Shown: positions 26,233 to 38,980, counted from the first letter of the stretch. The stretch is 64,000 nt of DNA from Ceraceosorus guamensis (GCF_003144195.1 NW_020289999.1:193544-257543), one strand, 5' to 3'. A program made the numbers and translations. Notes: generated by a model not told the origin, from the letters alone.

Positions 26233-26655
26233 CTACGTGGTCTTCTTGGCGTGTTCTGCTGGAGTGTCGGTGCCTTTGGTGGCGCGCGGCTTGTGAGGGA
26301 GAAGGGAGAAAATGAAAGCAAAAGTGAAGCCGAACGCTTCAAGATAAGTGAAGATGGTAAATGCGAGAACGGCGCCATCCATGCCTTGCTCGAGCGCTAG
26401 GTAGCCGTGCTCGTAAAGATCAAAGAGAATGAACACGTGCACGAGAAGAGCGACGAGCGCTATGATCCTGGGATAGAATGTTGAGCAAAATCCGAGTATG
26501 AGAATGATCCAAGGTACGAGCAGGAGGCTGACGGGGAAAAGAATCCAACGGGCAATGGCGGCTAAGAAGGCAACGGACTTAACCATGGCGCGGCGCTCAG
26601 CAGCGAACCATGTGCCGTGCTGCTCTTGGCCATGCCCGTCATCCAGCGGCGACAT
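26233..26655 (-). CDS. Small three-helix membrane protein, paralog 3 of 3
   Basis: A single exon codes for 140 residues from ATG at 26655; the frame is open further up to 26811 but that extension (Arg/Thr/Ser-rich) has no counterpart in the paralog, so I chose the internal Met that gives MSPLDDGHGQEQHGTWFAAE. Helices: about 35-60 (WILFPVSLLLVPWIILILGF), 68-88 (ALVALLVHVFILFDLYEH) and 95-120 (VLAFTIFTYLEAFGFTFAFI). The tail is Lys/Thr-rich (KGTDTPAEHAKKTT). WFAAERRA, LLLVPW and LFDLYEHGY match the neighbour at 25210-25608. No named family was recognised. If the upstream Met is used, the protein would be 192 residues. Confidence 0.72.
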   Translation of the reverse strand: MSPLDDGHGQEQHGTWFAAERRAMVKSVAFLAAIARWILFPVSLLLVPWIILILGFCSTFYPRIIALVALLVHVFILFDLYEHGYLALEQGMDGAVLAFTIFTYLEAFGFTFAFIFSLLPHKPRATKGTDTPAEHAKKTT

Positions 26656-27446
26656 TGTGGCGAGTGCAGCCTTCAATCGTGAACCTCGAGCGCGAGCTGA
26701 ATGGTGCCCGCGCAGAGTCTCTGGTTGTGTGAAAGAGCGTACTTTTGAAGGTGTAGTACGGCTTCGCGTCCGGCGAATATGTAAACCTGCTTGCTGTGCA
26801 TGAATGACCACGCTGCAAGGCGGCTGCGCTGGGGGGCCTGCACCGCGTCACGTATCGTACGAGAGATGAGCATGAATGTCGGCAGGGTGAGCTGATGCAC
26901 GCTGGCTATAGCTGGCCCTTGCCACGCGCTGCTGGCGCTTGGTTGCATGCGTGTGTGTGCGCACCTCGAGCACCCTTACTCGCCGCCTTGCTGCCTGACG
27001 CGCGCTGCTAATCTATAGCTGTGCTGCGACCGAAGGCAGGCGCGCTCAACGCTGCACAAGCAGCGGCGTTCGCTCTTCTGTAGCTGATTGGCGCAGGCCA
27101 GCAGCAGCCGCCTGCGCGCTGATGCCTGACGCACGAATTTGGCTATGCTGGTCAGTTCACCCCGTGCGCACGAAGCAAGGCGCGCGCTCTCCAGGGCGAG
27201 GTGAGGGAGAGAGAAAAAAAATCTCCTCGTCGAGCCGTGTATAGGCAGGCAGGCTTGTGCTGAGCGGTGAACTTCGCGTTCAACATTCTTGATCTCCACA
27301 CCTTCTCGGCCATCGCCTTTGAGCGCCTTCACACGTAACGCTACGTTCTGTCACTAGGCCGCACCTCTCCGCACTTCTCATCTGCCATAGGCAGATTCCT
27401 ACAACCGTTTCGTGTCCCTCCCTCCCCCCAAAAGTAGGCGCCCAAC
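26656..27446. promoter_or_regulatory. Divergent interval, paralog 3 / eEF2
   Basis: This holds the eEF2 promoter and leader. Pyrimidine-rich sequence is prominent just before the eEF2 start codon (CCTCCCTCCCCCC near 27,417), as is common at highly expressed fungal genes. Frames inside show no family features. Confidence 0.6.
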
Positions 27447-30400
27447 ATGGTACGTCCAGAATCCGGCGCGATCAGCATGGTCACACAGCGGCGAGACTCA
27501 CCTTATCGCCACTTCACTTTCTTGCCTCGCTTTCCAATGGCAGGTGCTTTTCACCGTTGACGAGGTGAGTGCAATTTGCATGACAGCCTTCAGGAGGACG
27601 ATGGGGGCTGTCCAGCTCGCGATTAGCGCGGCATACATTGCAGTGGCAATGCGAGCTGGGCAATCTTTTCAAGCATGGACCTTCAGAGGAAGGAGAGCTC
27701 GAATTGACCGTGCATGCTCTTCCTTCTCTTCCTCCAGATCCGTGGGCTCATGGACAGGCCCACGAACATCCGTAACATGTCCGTCATTGCTCACGTAGAC
27801 CACGGAAAGTCAACCTTGACCGACTCGCTGGTCTCCAAGGCTGGAATTATTGCTGGTGCCAAGGCTGGGTGAGTAGCAATATGAGTGTGGCAAGCAGCAC
27901 CGAGCTGGAGAAATGGAGAGATGAATGGGAAGAAAAGAACGCGAAATGAAAGAGGGCGCAGGTGCGCGCAGCCGTGGGCCTCATGGTACAAAAGCAGATG
28001 GGACCTCACGACAAAGGGCCCACTTTCTTGGAAGGACTTGAACTGACGTTCGTACAACTACTGTTCTGCGCTGCCTAGTGAGACCCGATTCACCGACACC
28101 CGTGATGACGAAAAGGAGCGTGGTATTACCATCAAGTCTACTGCCATCTCGATGTACTTCCCCATGGCCAAGGAGGATCTCGTCGCAGTCCAGCAAAAGT
28201 CAAGCGGTAAGTGGACGAAACACTTTCTGCATTGATTGCAGACGTGCCTAGCCGAGACGCACGCTCACACGAGCTCACACTGTTTACCAGGCAACGAATT
28301 CTTGATCAACCTGATCGACTCTCCCGGTCACGTCGACTTCTCCTCTGAGGTTACTGCTGCTCTTCGTGTCACTGACGGAGCTCTCGTCGTTGTGGACTGC
28401 ATTGAAGGTGTCTGCGTACAGACCGAGACTGTGCTGCGTCAGGCGCTGACTGAGCGAATCAAGCCAGTGGTCTGCTTGAACAAGGTCGACCGTGCTCTGC
28501 TCGAGCTGCAGGTCACCAAGGAGGATCTTTACCAGTCCTTCCAGCGTACCATTGAATCCGTCAACGTCGTCATTGCCACCTACAACGACCCCGTCCTCGG
28601 TGACTCTCAAGTGTTCCCCGAGAAGGGCACAGTGTCCTTCGCATCTGGCCTTCACGGCTGGGCCTTCACTCTTGTTCAGTTCGCCAACCGATACTCCAAG
28701 AAGTTCGGTGTGGACAAGGAGAAGATGATGGTCAAGCTGTGGGGTGACAACTACTTCAACCCCAAGACCAAGAAGTGGACCACCAAGGGTGAAGATGCAG
28801 ATGGCAAGCCCCTTGAGCGTGCCTTCAACATGTTCGTTCTCGACCCCATCTTCCGTATCTTCGACTCCGTCATGAACTTCAAGAAGGACGAGACCACCAA
28901 GATCCTCGAGAAGCTTGAGGTTAACCTTACCTCTGACGAGAAGGACCTTGACGGCAAGCAGCTGCTCAAGGTGGTCATGAGAAAGTTCCTGCCTGCCGGT
29001 GATGCCCTTTTGGAAATGATCGTGGTGCACCTTCCTTCGCCCGTCACTGCTCAGCGCTACCGTGTCGAGACTCTCTACGAGGGGCCCATGGACGACGAGT
29101 CTGCCATCGGTATCCGTGACTGCGATGCCAACGGACCCCTCATGCTCTACGTCTCTAAGATGGTGCCCACGTCCGACAAGGGCCGATTCTACGCTTTCGG
29201 GCGTATCTTCTCCGGTACTGTTCGCTCTGGACCCAAGATCCGCATCCAGGGCCCCAACTACGTTCCCGGCAAGAAGGAGGACTTGTTTGTCAAGTCTATT
29301 CAGCGTACCGTGCTCATGATGGGACGTTACGTCGAGCCCATCGAGGACTGCCCTGCCGGAAACATTCTTGGTCTCGTCGGTGTTGACCAATTCTTGCTTA
29401 AGAGCGGTACCCTCACTTCTAGCGAGACTGCTCACAACATGAAGGTCATGAAGTTCAGCGTCTCTCCCGTCGTGCAGGTCGCCGTCGAGGTCAAGAACGC
29501 CAACGACTTGCCCAAGCTGGTCGAAGGTCTCAAGCGTCTCGGCAAGTCTGACCCATGTGTCCAAGCATGGATCGACCCTGGATCTGGTGAGCACATCGTC
29601 GCCGGTGCTGGTGAGCTCCACCTGGAAATTTGCTTGAAGGATCTCGAGGAGGACCACGCTGGTATTCCCCTCAAGATCTCCGACCCCGTTGTCGGCTACC
29701 GTGAGACTGTCCAGGCTGAGTCCTCCATGACCGCGCTGTCCAAGTCGCAGAACAAGCACAACCGTCTCTACGTCACTGCTGGTCCTTTGGACGAGGAGCT
29801 CACCAAGGCCATCGAGGACGGCAAGATCAACCCTCGTGATGACTTCAAGGCACGCGCCCGTGTCCTTGCCGACGACTACGGATGGGACGTTACCGATGCC
29901 CGTAAGATTTGGTGCTTCGGCCCCGAGGTTACTGGTCCCAACCTTCTCGTCGACACCACCAAGGGTGTGCAATACCTCAACGAAATCAAGGACTCGTGCG
30001 TTGCTGCCTTCCAATGGGCGACCAAGGAAGGACCTTGCGCCGAGGAACCTATGCGTGGTGTTCGTTTCAACGTCATGGATGTCACCCTCCACACCGACGC
30101 CATCCACCGTGGTGGTGGTCAGATCATTCCCACTTGCCGACGTGTATGCTACGCAGCTGCCATGCTCGCGCAACCGGGTCTGCAAGAGCCAGTCTTCCTG
30201 GTTGAGATTCAGTGCAACATCGACGGCCTTGGTGGTATCTACTCGACCCTTAACACCCGACGTGGACAAGTCTTCTTCGAGGAGCAACGTCCGGGTACAC
30301 CCATGGTCACTGTCAAGGCATACCTGCCCGTCTCCGAGTCCTTCGGTTTCAACGGTGCTCTGCGTCAAGCCACCGGCGGCAAAGCCTTCCCTCAGTGCGT

Positions 30401-30539
30401 CTTCGACCACTGGGCACTCTTGTCAGGTATCGCCACTGAGAGCACCTCCAAGGTCGGAACTCTGGTCAAGTCCATCCGTACCAGAAAGGGTCTCAAGGAG
30501 GAGGTTCCTCCCCTCGACACTTACTACGACAAGTTGTAA
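27447..30539 (+). CDS. EFT1: Translation elongation factor 2
   Basis: Exons 27447-27449, 27544-27564, 27738-27868, 28079-28206 and 28291-30539 give 843 residues, one more than yeast eEF2. eEF2 is the GTPase that moves tRNA and mRNA through the ribosome. Seen directly: [21 protein letters not shown] loop AHVDHGKST (residues 26-34), [16 protein letters not shown] (switch I), DSPGHVDF (switch II), NKVDR, and near the end the diphthamide loop [11 protein letters not shown] with its His. The first coding exon is the ATG alone and the second is 21 bases; both are forced by the universal MV.FTVDEIR start and clean GT/AG borders. Codon use is highly biased (AAG, GTC, CTC, GGT), as expected for an abundant protein, and this bias leaves a 708-codon antisense frame open. 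Confidence 0.98.
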
Positions 30540-30815
30540 ACGGCTTTTACTGCCCACTCTCATGAAATCGTGTACTTCTTGTCCTTCGCCATCTTGCACA
30601 GTAGCCACCTAGCTGTGCCCGAAAATATAGCTTGCATTCCCTCTAATGATGGCGTGAAGTCTGCAAGCTGATGAAGAGAAAGCATCGATGACACGCGATC
30701 GCGCGGCGCAAGTAAAAGATCAAGTGCGAGTATGTAGTGATTGCAACGACATGCTCGAGCGCTCAGAGTTCTCAACGTCAAGGTCTTGTATCTGGCTATC
30801 CGTAGAATCGAGACG

Positions 30816-32212
30816 TCAGAGAGAGGCTTCTGCTCCTACTACTTCTTCTGTGCCCGACCCTGCGGCCGCGAGCAGCATTGCTTTGTTGGAACCGAGTTTC
30901 AAAACACAAGACGAACCACCAAAGGTTGTGCCTGGCATCAGTAGTGGGCGCAAGTTGTGTGAGCCATGACTCAATGAGCATAGCGAGGAGCAACGATGCG
31001 TGTGGACGCGTTGCCGATCGCGCTCAGCTAAACGAGGTTGACTTGGCTACTCACCGCGCTCATACCCAATTCGATTGCACAGGACGACTGTGGTTGTTCT
31101 GCCGACTTGCCGAACAAGAGGCATAAGTCGTAGTGCCCAGTAGTTGAGCATTCTAGGATCTGCTTGATCAGGATGCAGCGGCTGCCTTTCTTCCTCGTCC
31201 GAATCTTCTTGTGAGTTGTCCGACCCCACCTCGGCAGTTTTGCTCGCTTCTGCGTTCGGGCTTTCTTCGAGAGGCTGCTTCTGCTCCATTGCGAGCCAAG
31301 CCATGGGACACGCAACCACGTCGCACTCTTCCTTGGCGGCCCAAGTGGAGAATTCATACTTGTCAAACGGAGCACTGAACGTATGAGGACTCAGATCCAT
31401 ACAAATCCCGCAGCCCAATTTGAAAGAGGTGCACGGATCTCGGGGATGGGGCAAGGTGATGGAGGTAAAGCCTGGGCCTGATTTGTGCGAGCCAGCAAGC
31501 GAGCAGGCGAACATAGAGTGAGCAAGTCGACGAGGAGGGAGCAGCGCAAAGTTCGACTTTTTGACTTACCTTCGGAAGCCCAACCTTCTTCGGCCTCGTA
31601 CAAGAAGTGTTTCCTGAACAAATGCACCAGCTCTCCTTTCGGATCGACCAAGAGCGCTGCATTGTACCAGCCTTGTTCCTTCTCCGACTCTGGAGGAGGC
31701 AGTCCGGACACTTTTCGGTCGTCAGGCGACGGTCTTGCGTCGAACGACGTCGAGATCGAATGTGGATGGCTTGGAGTAGGAAGTGTGAGCGGGGCTCGGA
31801 CGGGCACGCCGGCTATCACGTAGCACGAATAGTGCTTGGCCAAGCTGCGGCACAGATCCAAAGTCGGAGTCGCAGTCGGAGTCGCAGTCTTGCTGGAGGA
31901 TGCTTCGTTCACCGCTTCCTCGGCAGGCGCCACGGCGTTTCGCAAAGGCCACTCGATGTATCCCTCCACCTCTGCCCGATCCCTAAACATGTACCCTGTC
32001 AAGACCATTTCCGACAAGACGATGAGATCCACTTCTGATCCCGCTTCGTGCTCTGCCTCCGTCCCAGCAGCCAGCTTCTCTTGCAGCATTTGCTTCACCT
32101 TTTCCGCATTTCGCTGCACATTGCGAAAGTGAGCCTCTATTTGAACGGAGACTACTCGGAGCGGAGTGCGTGCCAAAGGTGGCTTCGAGCCAGAATCGAC
32201 AGAGGCAGACAT
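30816..32212 (-). CDS. NTA1: Protein N-terminal asparagine/glutamine amidase
   Basis: Exons 32212-31570, 31477-31055 and 30931-30816 give 393 residues. Nta1 deamidates N-terminal Asn and Gln so that the product can be arginylated and degraded (Arg/N-degron pathway). It is a nitrilase-fold enzyme with a Glu-Lys-Cys triad: Glu68 in LIVLSEMVLTGYMF, Lys201 in LFRKHFLYEAEEGWASEG and Cys240 in LGCGICMDLSPHTF are all visible. Family-specific TGYxF after the Glu and the APFDKYEFSTWAA stretch support Nta1 rather than other nitrilases. The last exon supplies TTFGGSSCVLKLG, the usual C-terminal strand motif. A 35-residue Glu/Asp/Lys-rich loop (SDNSQEDSDEEERQPL) interrupts the second half, and a Ser/Thr/Pro insertion lies between residues 105 and 165. 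Confidence 0.9.
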
Positions 32213-32842
32213 TCGAGATTGCGCTCCTCGCTGCGTTTCGCAACTTCGACCTTGAAGGAATACTGCAGGAACCCTCTGTCGACGGACTCGCTGCTCGCTC
32301 TCCAATCACAATCTTGCGGGGTGAATGATTCGAGGCAAGCAGTCCACGACATCCTTTGACGAATTTGAGAGTCAGGCGGCCGTGTAGTGGGCCCGCGCGC
32401 TCTTTTGGCTTACGCTCTTTAGAATCAGAAGCATACGCGCATCAGGTGCTCTGACACGCAGGACAGCGAACGGCTCGTGCCTTGCGTTCCCGCGTCACGC
32501 TCACGCGCTCGATCGCGGGTGGTGCGCGCTCTGGACAAGAAATATCATTCGAGTCTGCTCCTCGATGTCAAGGGCGGACCAACGAAGCTGGCCAAAAATC
32601 CAGAAAGAGGTCATCGAAATGGGGTGGAAGTCGTAGATACAAATTCATTCGAAAATCAAATCTTGAATGGTCGTTTGGGGATCGTGAAAAGGTTGATGAC
32701 GCACAAGACACCCAAGCTCGAAAAGGGAGTCCCGCGCAGTGACATAAGTGGAAGGCCGAAGCTTGTCTCTCTGATCAGATACGGCATGAGAACATGGAAA
32801 TGAAGAGCGAGGCGAAATCCGGAACACCGTTCATATTCAAGG
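32213..32842. other. Intergenic: NTA1 promoter and kelch-gene 3' flank
   Basis: No gene seen. Open frames of 80-110 codons here lack any family feature. Confidence 0.6.
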
Positions 32843-35800
32843 TCACGCCGCTCCGCTGTTGTTTGCCTTTTCCCACGCATCCAGCTCGGATGAGATGGAC
32901 GCTTGGGAGTAGCGCACATTGTCGCCCTCATGATTCGACTCTACCCGTCCGAGTAGCAGTTGGAGCTACGTAGGTGCGGTGATTCACATTGTCAGCACTG
33001 CTACTACGCACCGCAATGCAAGATACCGCGCGTCAAATCTGCTGCTCACCTTATCCTCCGTCTCCTGCAAGCGATGCGCAAGGTTGGCATTCTCGCCTCT
33101 AAGCTGGTCGTTGGCAGCTTGCGCCGTATTCAAGTCACGAGCAATCGATGCTGTACCGGCTGGGGGCGCTGTGCCACTCCTCGAGGCTTGTGTCAGCTCA
33201 TTGTTCAAGTGCTGATTGAGCGTATGCGTTTCCTGCAGCTCTCTTCGAACGCTGTTCAGATTCGACTCTAGACGACTGATCTCCGTCTCGAGCTCGTTCT
33301 GACGACGTGTCGAGTCCGCGCGGCTGTCTTGAAGGTCACGAGAACGATCGTGCGCCTCTTTTTGCTCGCTAATCAGCGTTGCAAGCCTGTTGTGAGACGA
33401 AGGAGCCAAGTCAGCACACGAAAACCCTTCCATGGATCGACGCGTGGCTCACCTTCGTTCGAGTTCACGGTTCTCAATGGCCACCTCCTCGCTCTGGGCG
33501 GTGACGTCCACAAGTCGATTGCGGAGCGCTTCGATATCACGAGCGGCCTCCGTCGCAGCTTCTCCGCCGGGCTCAACACCCGCTCGCAAGCTTGCATTCT
33601 CCGTTTGAAGCGTAGCATTCTCGGTCTTGAACCTGGTCAATTCATCCTTCATGCGGCGCAGCATCTTCTCTGTGCCCTTGACGAACGACACGGCAGTGTT
33701 GTAGTCATTTTCCAGAGTAGCCATGCGCTCTCGGTGCGATGCGACTGCTTCGGCGAGCTCGCGCTCAGCATTCGCAGCTCGCCTCTCCAGAGCTTCCGTA
33801 TCTGCGCCTCCTGCGCTTCCAGACGCAGAGCGCGCAGAGGCGAGGTCGCGCTCCAAGGCGTCTGCCTTGCCGACAGCCTCTTGCAGCCGACGCTGAGCTT
33901 CGCGTGCATCTTCTGTACGCGCGTCGATCTCGTCCTCTAGTTCACGGATGCGCTTATCTGCGTATCCGCTCTTGGCACTGAGCTCTTCATCTCCTGGAAC
34001 AGCCAACCCACGCTCCTTCATGAATTGTTTGAGGAGGCTCGTCATGACCTCAGCTTCCTCTGCAGCACGAGAGCGCTCGCGCAGCTCAACGTCCTTTGAG
34101 CTGGCTTGGTCTTTCAGTCGTCCGACCTCTTGCAGCGCGATGGCGAGCTGGCTGCGCATGGCGCTTAGCTCGGACCTCAAGCCAGAGTGTTGCTTCTCCA
34201 GTCCAATGTTGCGGTCGCGCATGTCTTGAAGTGCCGTGGCGGTAGCCTCCGCGTGCGCTTTTGACTCTGAGTGGAGCGCACGCAGCGATGTGGCCTCATC
34301 GGTGAGTGCCCGAACCTTCTGTTCCATCTGCGGCGCCAATTCGTTTGTGCTTCTCGTCGCATTGCGTTGTTGATGGAATTGCAAAACCTGAGCCAAGCCA
34401 TTCGTCGAGGCCAGACGATGCGTCTCTGCCTCTTCGCGGTGGCGCGACAGAAGAGTCTCCAGCTCCTTGACTCTCCGAGAGTGCGAGTCCGTCTCAAGCG
34501 ACTTTGAGTTGAGCTCGGAGCGCAAACGATTGAGCGTGCCTTCGTGCTGCTCGACGAGCTCGCGATGTTGAGTATGCATCCTCTCGTGCTCCGCCGCCCG
34601 CGAGGTAGCAGCTGCAAGAGCGGCTTGCAGATCCGTCAAAGCAGTGACATGCCGCTCCAGTGCCATGTTGGCGTCATCGAGCTGACTGCGAGAAGTTTCG
34701 TGGTCCGCCTGATGCCTCGCAGCAGTCGAAGTCAAAGTGGTCACCCTCTCTTGGTAGTCTCGCAGCGTACTCTCGTTGAGATGAGAGCGCTTCTGCAGCG
34801 CTGCGAGCTCTTCGTGGGCGCGCATCTGGGCCGCTTCAGCAGCCATTGCCCGCTTCGCCGTCTCAGAGAGGCGCTCCTCTGCTGCACTGCGCAGCTGCTT
34901 CTCCAAGACCACCTCATCTCGAGCTCGATTAGTCTGTCGCACCAGCTCAGCATTCTCGCGAAGCGCATCAGACAGTTGCTGTTCCATTCGTGTAGTGCGT
35001 TCGCGCTCCAATCTCGACACCTCTGTTGGATTAGAGGATTCCATCGCATGGACTTTGGCTCGATAGAATGCCGCTTCCTGCATCGCAGTCTGTCTTGCGC
35101 GGTCAGCCTCCGTCAATCGTGTGGCCTCGTTTTGCGCCTGCTGCGAAATGGTGCCCTGCGAGAATGCGAAAGCTGTCGTTAGCACAGGGTCAGTTGCGAA
35201 AATCACAACAGAAGAGCAACACACCTTCGCATCGGCCAGCTGGGTCTTCAGAGTCACAAGAGCGCGGACTATGCGCTGCTTGTCACTGCCATCCACGCCC
35301 GTATCAATGTCTTCAATATTCAGCTCGGAAGATCGACTGCCTGCGCTCGTCCCGTCCGGCAATTCGAGCTGCTCGGGCGCCACGAAGCCTTTTTTGGCCG
35401 CAAGGGTGAGCGCGGCCCTCATCCATGCCTCTCGTTTGCGAAGGGCTTCTAACTCTGCAGAACCGCTCTGCTTGCCACCGACGTTGTAGCCGTTGACTCC
35501 TTGAGTAGGCGGAGAAGGACCTCTGCCATAGTGGAAAGCATCGCCGGGTGCAGGTGCGGGCGAGGCGTTGCGGTCGTGCATGCCATTCAATCCACGTGCA
35601 GAGATACCCACAGAGGATGGAGAAGCTGCTTGTCCTCGGAGATTCTCTATTGATCGCTGCGACCTGGCTCCGTTGTATGCGCCTTGCGCATGACCAGAGG
35701 AAGAACCAGGACCAGACAGGTTGTCTGCTTGTTGCTGCACGGCCGTGATGGATGGTGGCGGTTGACCAGGAGCGCCCCCAGTCTGTAGAGCTGCCGCTCG

Positions 35801-38181
35801 TTGGTCTCGCACGGCCTGCTGCGTAGGCGACATTGCTCGGACGGGAGGTTCAATTTGCCCGGGCTGAGCCCCTGGCGGTCTAGGAGCTGCGCGCGCAGCC
35901 ACGGCTTGTTCCGGGCTCGCAGCGCCTTGCTGCATCATTGTCAATAGGCCGTTTGGCGGTTGAGCTGGCCTGATACCCTGCGTGGGTGAAGCTGCTCGCC
36001 GGGGGTCTTGTACAGGTGGAGAAGCAGCTCGCGTTGGATCTATGACTGGACCCTGATTGGCACCTGCTCCAGCTTGGCCCGGCACGCCAGTCGCAGCACC
36101 GCCCGAACCTATCTTGCGGGAACCTTGCTGAGTGCTTGCTCCCTTGTTGTCCGCTGGGTACTTGATCTTGACAGTGTCTAGTACGTACACGATAGCAGGG
36201 TCATCCGGTTTGCCCCCCGCAAACGACTCGCCTCCGAGGACGACGACCTTGTTCTGGTAGGTCGTAAGCACGTGGCCGGAGCGACCGCTGGGAGAGGGTC
36301 CCATGTTCGCAAACATGTACCAGCGTTGATCTATTGGGGGGCAGGAGAGGCTGTTATGAGCGCAAGCTTTGTACGGACTTTGCGCCCAGCCTTGTACTCA
36401 CTTGAAATCTTGAAACTTGCAAGGTCTCCGAGATCGCGCCCGTCGACTCCTCGTCCACCAAAGATGTACATCACATCGTCGACCAGACAAGTAGCGTGAC
36501 CCTCACGAGGTACCGGAATATAGCCGATGCACGAAAGCTCCTCCCACGTGTTGGTGGTGATGTCGTACGCCCACGTATCATTGTAATGATACTGCCCATC
36601 TGTACCGCCAAAGATGTAGATCCTGTCCTTGTGTGTCACGCTTGCGTGTCCGGTTCTGCGAGGCGGAAGGTTGCCGCCAGTCGGCCTGATGAGTTCCCAC
36701 GACGGCGTGCTCTTCAAGCTGTTTAGATCAAAGGCCCAGAGATCATTCATGAATGATCCGTCCACTTGACCTCCAAAGACGAAGAAACGAGAGCCGACGA
36801 TGGCGACGGTATGACCATATCTGCCAACAGGCCCAGCATCGGGATTGTCTGGGCTGTGTCTGACCCGCGTCCATTCGCGCGTGCTCAGATTGAGCAGATA
36901 CAAATTCTCGTCCTGCTTGTCCTCTGCGCGCACTTTCGTGTCTCCACCCCACATGATGAGCACGTTGGACACCAGAATGGTAGAGTGACCGACTCGCGGA
37001 GGGGGGATCTCACCAGTGGTCTGCACCAATGTAGCGCCGACAGGACCAGTAGGTGACTGCACGACGCGGTCAACGCTGACAGTGTACAGGTCATTCTTGA
37101 CGCTTTCCTTCACCAGTCCGCCGAAGAGGTAGATATCGCCAGCAGCGCTGGCGACCGCATTGGCAGCATGACCATAGCGCGGGAAAGGCGAAGGACTCAA
37201 AGCTCCGGCTGGTGCTTGCCGCGTTTCGTCCAAGAATCTCGGCGGGTTCATCGTCAATGTGCGCTGACTCCACGGGTACACGACAGCTGAAGAGCCTTGC
37301 GGTCGGGGAGGCGCGTTCGAAGCTCCGGCACCGATATTGCTGCCTCCCGGGCCTGCTGTGGGTACTCCGCCAACCTCTGTGCTTCCTTGCATGCCCACGG
37401 GGGGTCCAACGTTGGGACCCGAAGAAGGGGGCAGTCCAGAGATGCCCGGACCAGCGCCATCTTCGCTAGCTTTGCGCGTCCTTGCTACCTGTCCTGGTAT
37501 TGCGGAAGCGCCTCCATCTGGGCGAGTCTGAGCACCGAACTTGAATCCAGATGCTGCACCTGGAGGCCCAGTCGAAGCCCCAGCTGGTCCCATTCCTGCT
37601 TGACCGGCAGCAGGACCGGAGGCAGAGCTGCCCACAGGACTAGGTCCAGATCCCATCATCAGGTTTCCATTGCTGCCATTCATGCCGATTTGAGGTCCTT
37701 GAGGGCCCATCGGCACGTTACTACCTTGTCCAGGTGCCATCATTCCAGGCTGCATGGCCATTGAGGAGCCTCCAAGCTGTCCAGGTCCTCCTGATCCTGC
37801 TGGTCCCCCCATTCCTAGCCCACGAGCTTGACCCATTGATCCCTGATTTGGCCCACCTTGCTGCATGTGCGGTGCTTGGACCATCTGCGACCCAGGTGGA
37901 CCTTGCTGCGGACCTCCGTATCCAGGCATGCCGCTTGGTCCTACGCTACCACTAGCGCCATGACCCATGCCCAAGTTCATACCCATGCCGCTCATTTGAT
38001 TTTGTCCCGACAGAGAGCCGGTAGAATTGTGGTAAGGACCTCCTGGGCCGGAGTGCCCATCTTTGCTACCACCAACAGCTTGAGTAGGACTGCGATTTTG
38101 GTTGTCGGGCACGGGGGAGCCGCTCTGAGCCTCAGAGGGACCCGTCTGCGGCTTGTCCTTCTTCTTGCCAAAGATAGGCAT
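32843..38181 (-). CDS. tea1: Kelch-repeat, coiled-coil cell-end/polarity protein (Tea1/Kel1 type)
   Basis: Exons 38181-36402, 36330-35225, 35155-33453, 33386-33050 and 32965-32843 give 1,682 residues. Tea1/Kel1 proteins mark cell ends and link microtubules, formins and polarity. Seen directly: MPIFGKKKDKPQTG, then about 280 residues rich in Gly, Pro, Met and Gln; a six-bladed kelch propeller from about residue 310 to 660 (FPRYGHAANAV, PPRVGHSTILVSN, PVGRYGHTVAIVGSRFFVFG, PPRRTGHASVTHKDRIYIFG, PREGHATCLVDDVMYIFG, PSGRSGHVLTTYQNKVVVLG); a Pro/Gln/Ala-rich linker; then a coiled coil to the end, with a final exon coding LQLLLGRVESNHEG. The 69-base intron at 35224-35156 has no stop and is a multiple of three, so its retention would add 23 residues at the start of the coiled coil. 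Upstream is a long gene-free region. Confidence 0.9.
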
Positions 38182-38980
38182 GGCGAGGAAGGCGTGCGTA
38201 TGGGTGCGAACCTACTCAAGAAGTCGCACTGGTGGTGCGTCACGGTATACGAGCGTCGTGTGAGAATGTGCGAGGCGGTGCTTCGTCGATCTCGAGATGC
38301 GACGAAACGGCTCCTTGAGACGGGAAGACACGACGATTGTCAACCAAAAGGCGCACCTTGCGATTATGATGGCACGCCTTGGCGATCTCAGCCCGCAGCT
38401 AGCAACGAGCAACGACGTCGCGATTCTCCCTTGATGAAACTCGCGCCAAAGTCGGATGCCTTTGTGTGGGCGGGCCGTCAGACTGCGCGAATGTCGGTCG
38501 CCGAGAAAGCAAATCAACGGCCCAGAATAAGCTTGCGCGGGACAGTCTGAGAAGCGTCAAAGTGTTGAGACTTTCCGAGCAATCTTGATTGTCGAGGAGC
38601 GTCAGTCCGCCAATGCATTGAGGAGCTCGAGTGATGGAGTTTGAGCAGGTCAAGTTGTTGTGCACCGCCGTAAGGCTTGGCCCAACATACGCCAAGCGAG
38701 AAGACCAGCCCGAACTTTGAGGGTCTATGCGAAGGGTCGTGTGTATACTATAGACTCCGAGTGTTGGATCACACAACGATGGAGTCAGATGAAGGGAAGC
38801 CGCTATGCGGGGGTGTTCCGGTCGTAAAGGATTAGCTTAGTGAGTGTGCTGCTGGATGGCCTTGCTGGGATCCAGCAGATCTCGCTGCTGCCCACCAAAG
38901 GCAATTTCTTGGGTCAAAGACGACCTGCCGAGTCCGCGGCTCCAGCACAGGCCGCGTCGCTGATGGGATGCGCGCACATG

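Noticed and set aside
28284-30410. 708-codon open frame antisense to eEF2
   Set aside because: It is a by-product of strong codon bias: the sense strand avoids TTA, CTA and TCA, so the opposite strand lacks stops. The translation is Val/Leu/Gly-rich without domains.
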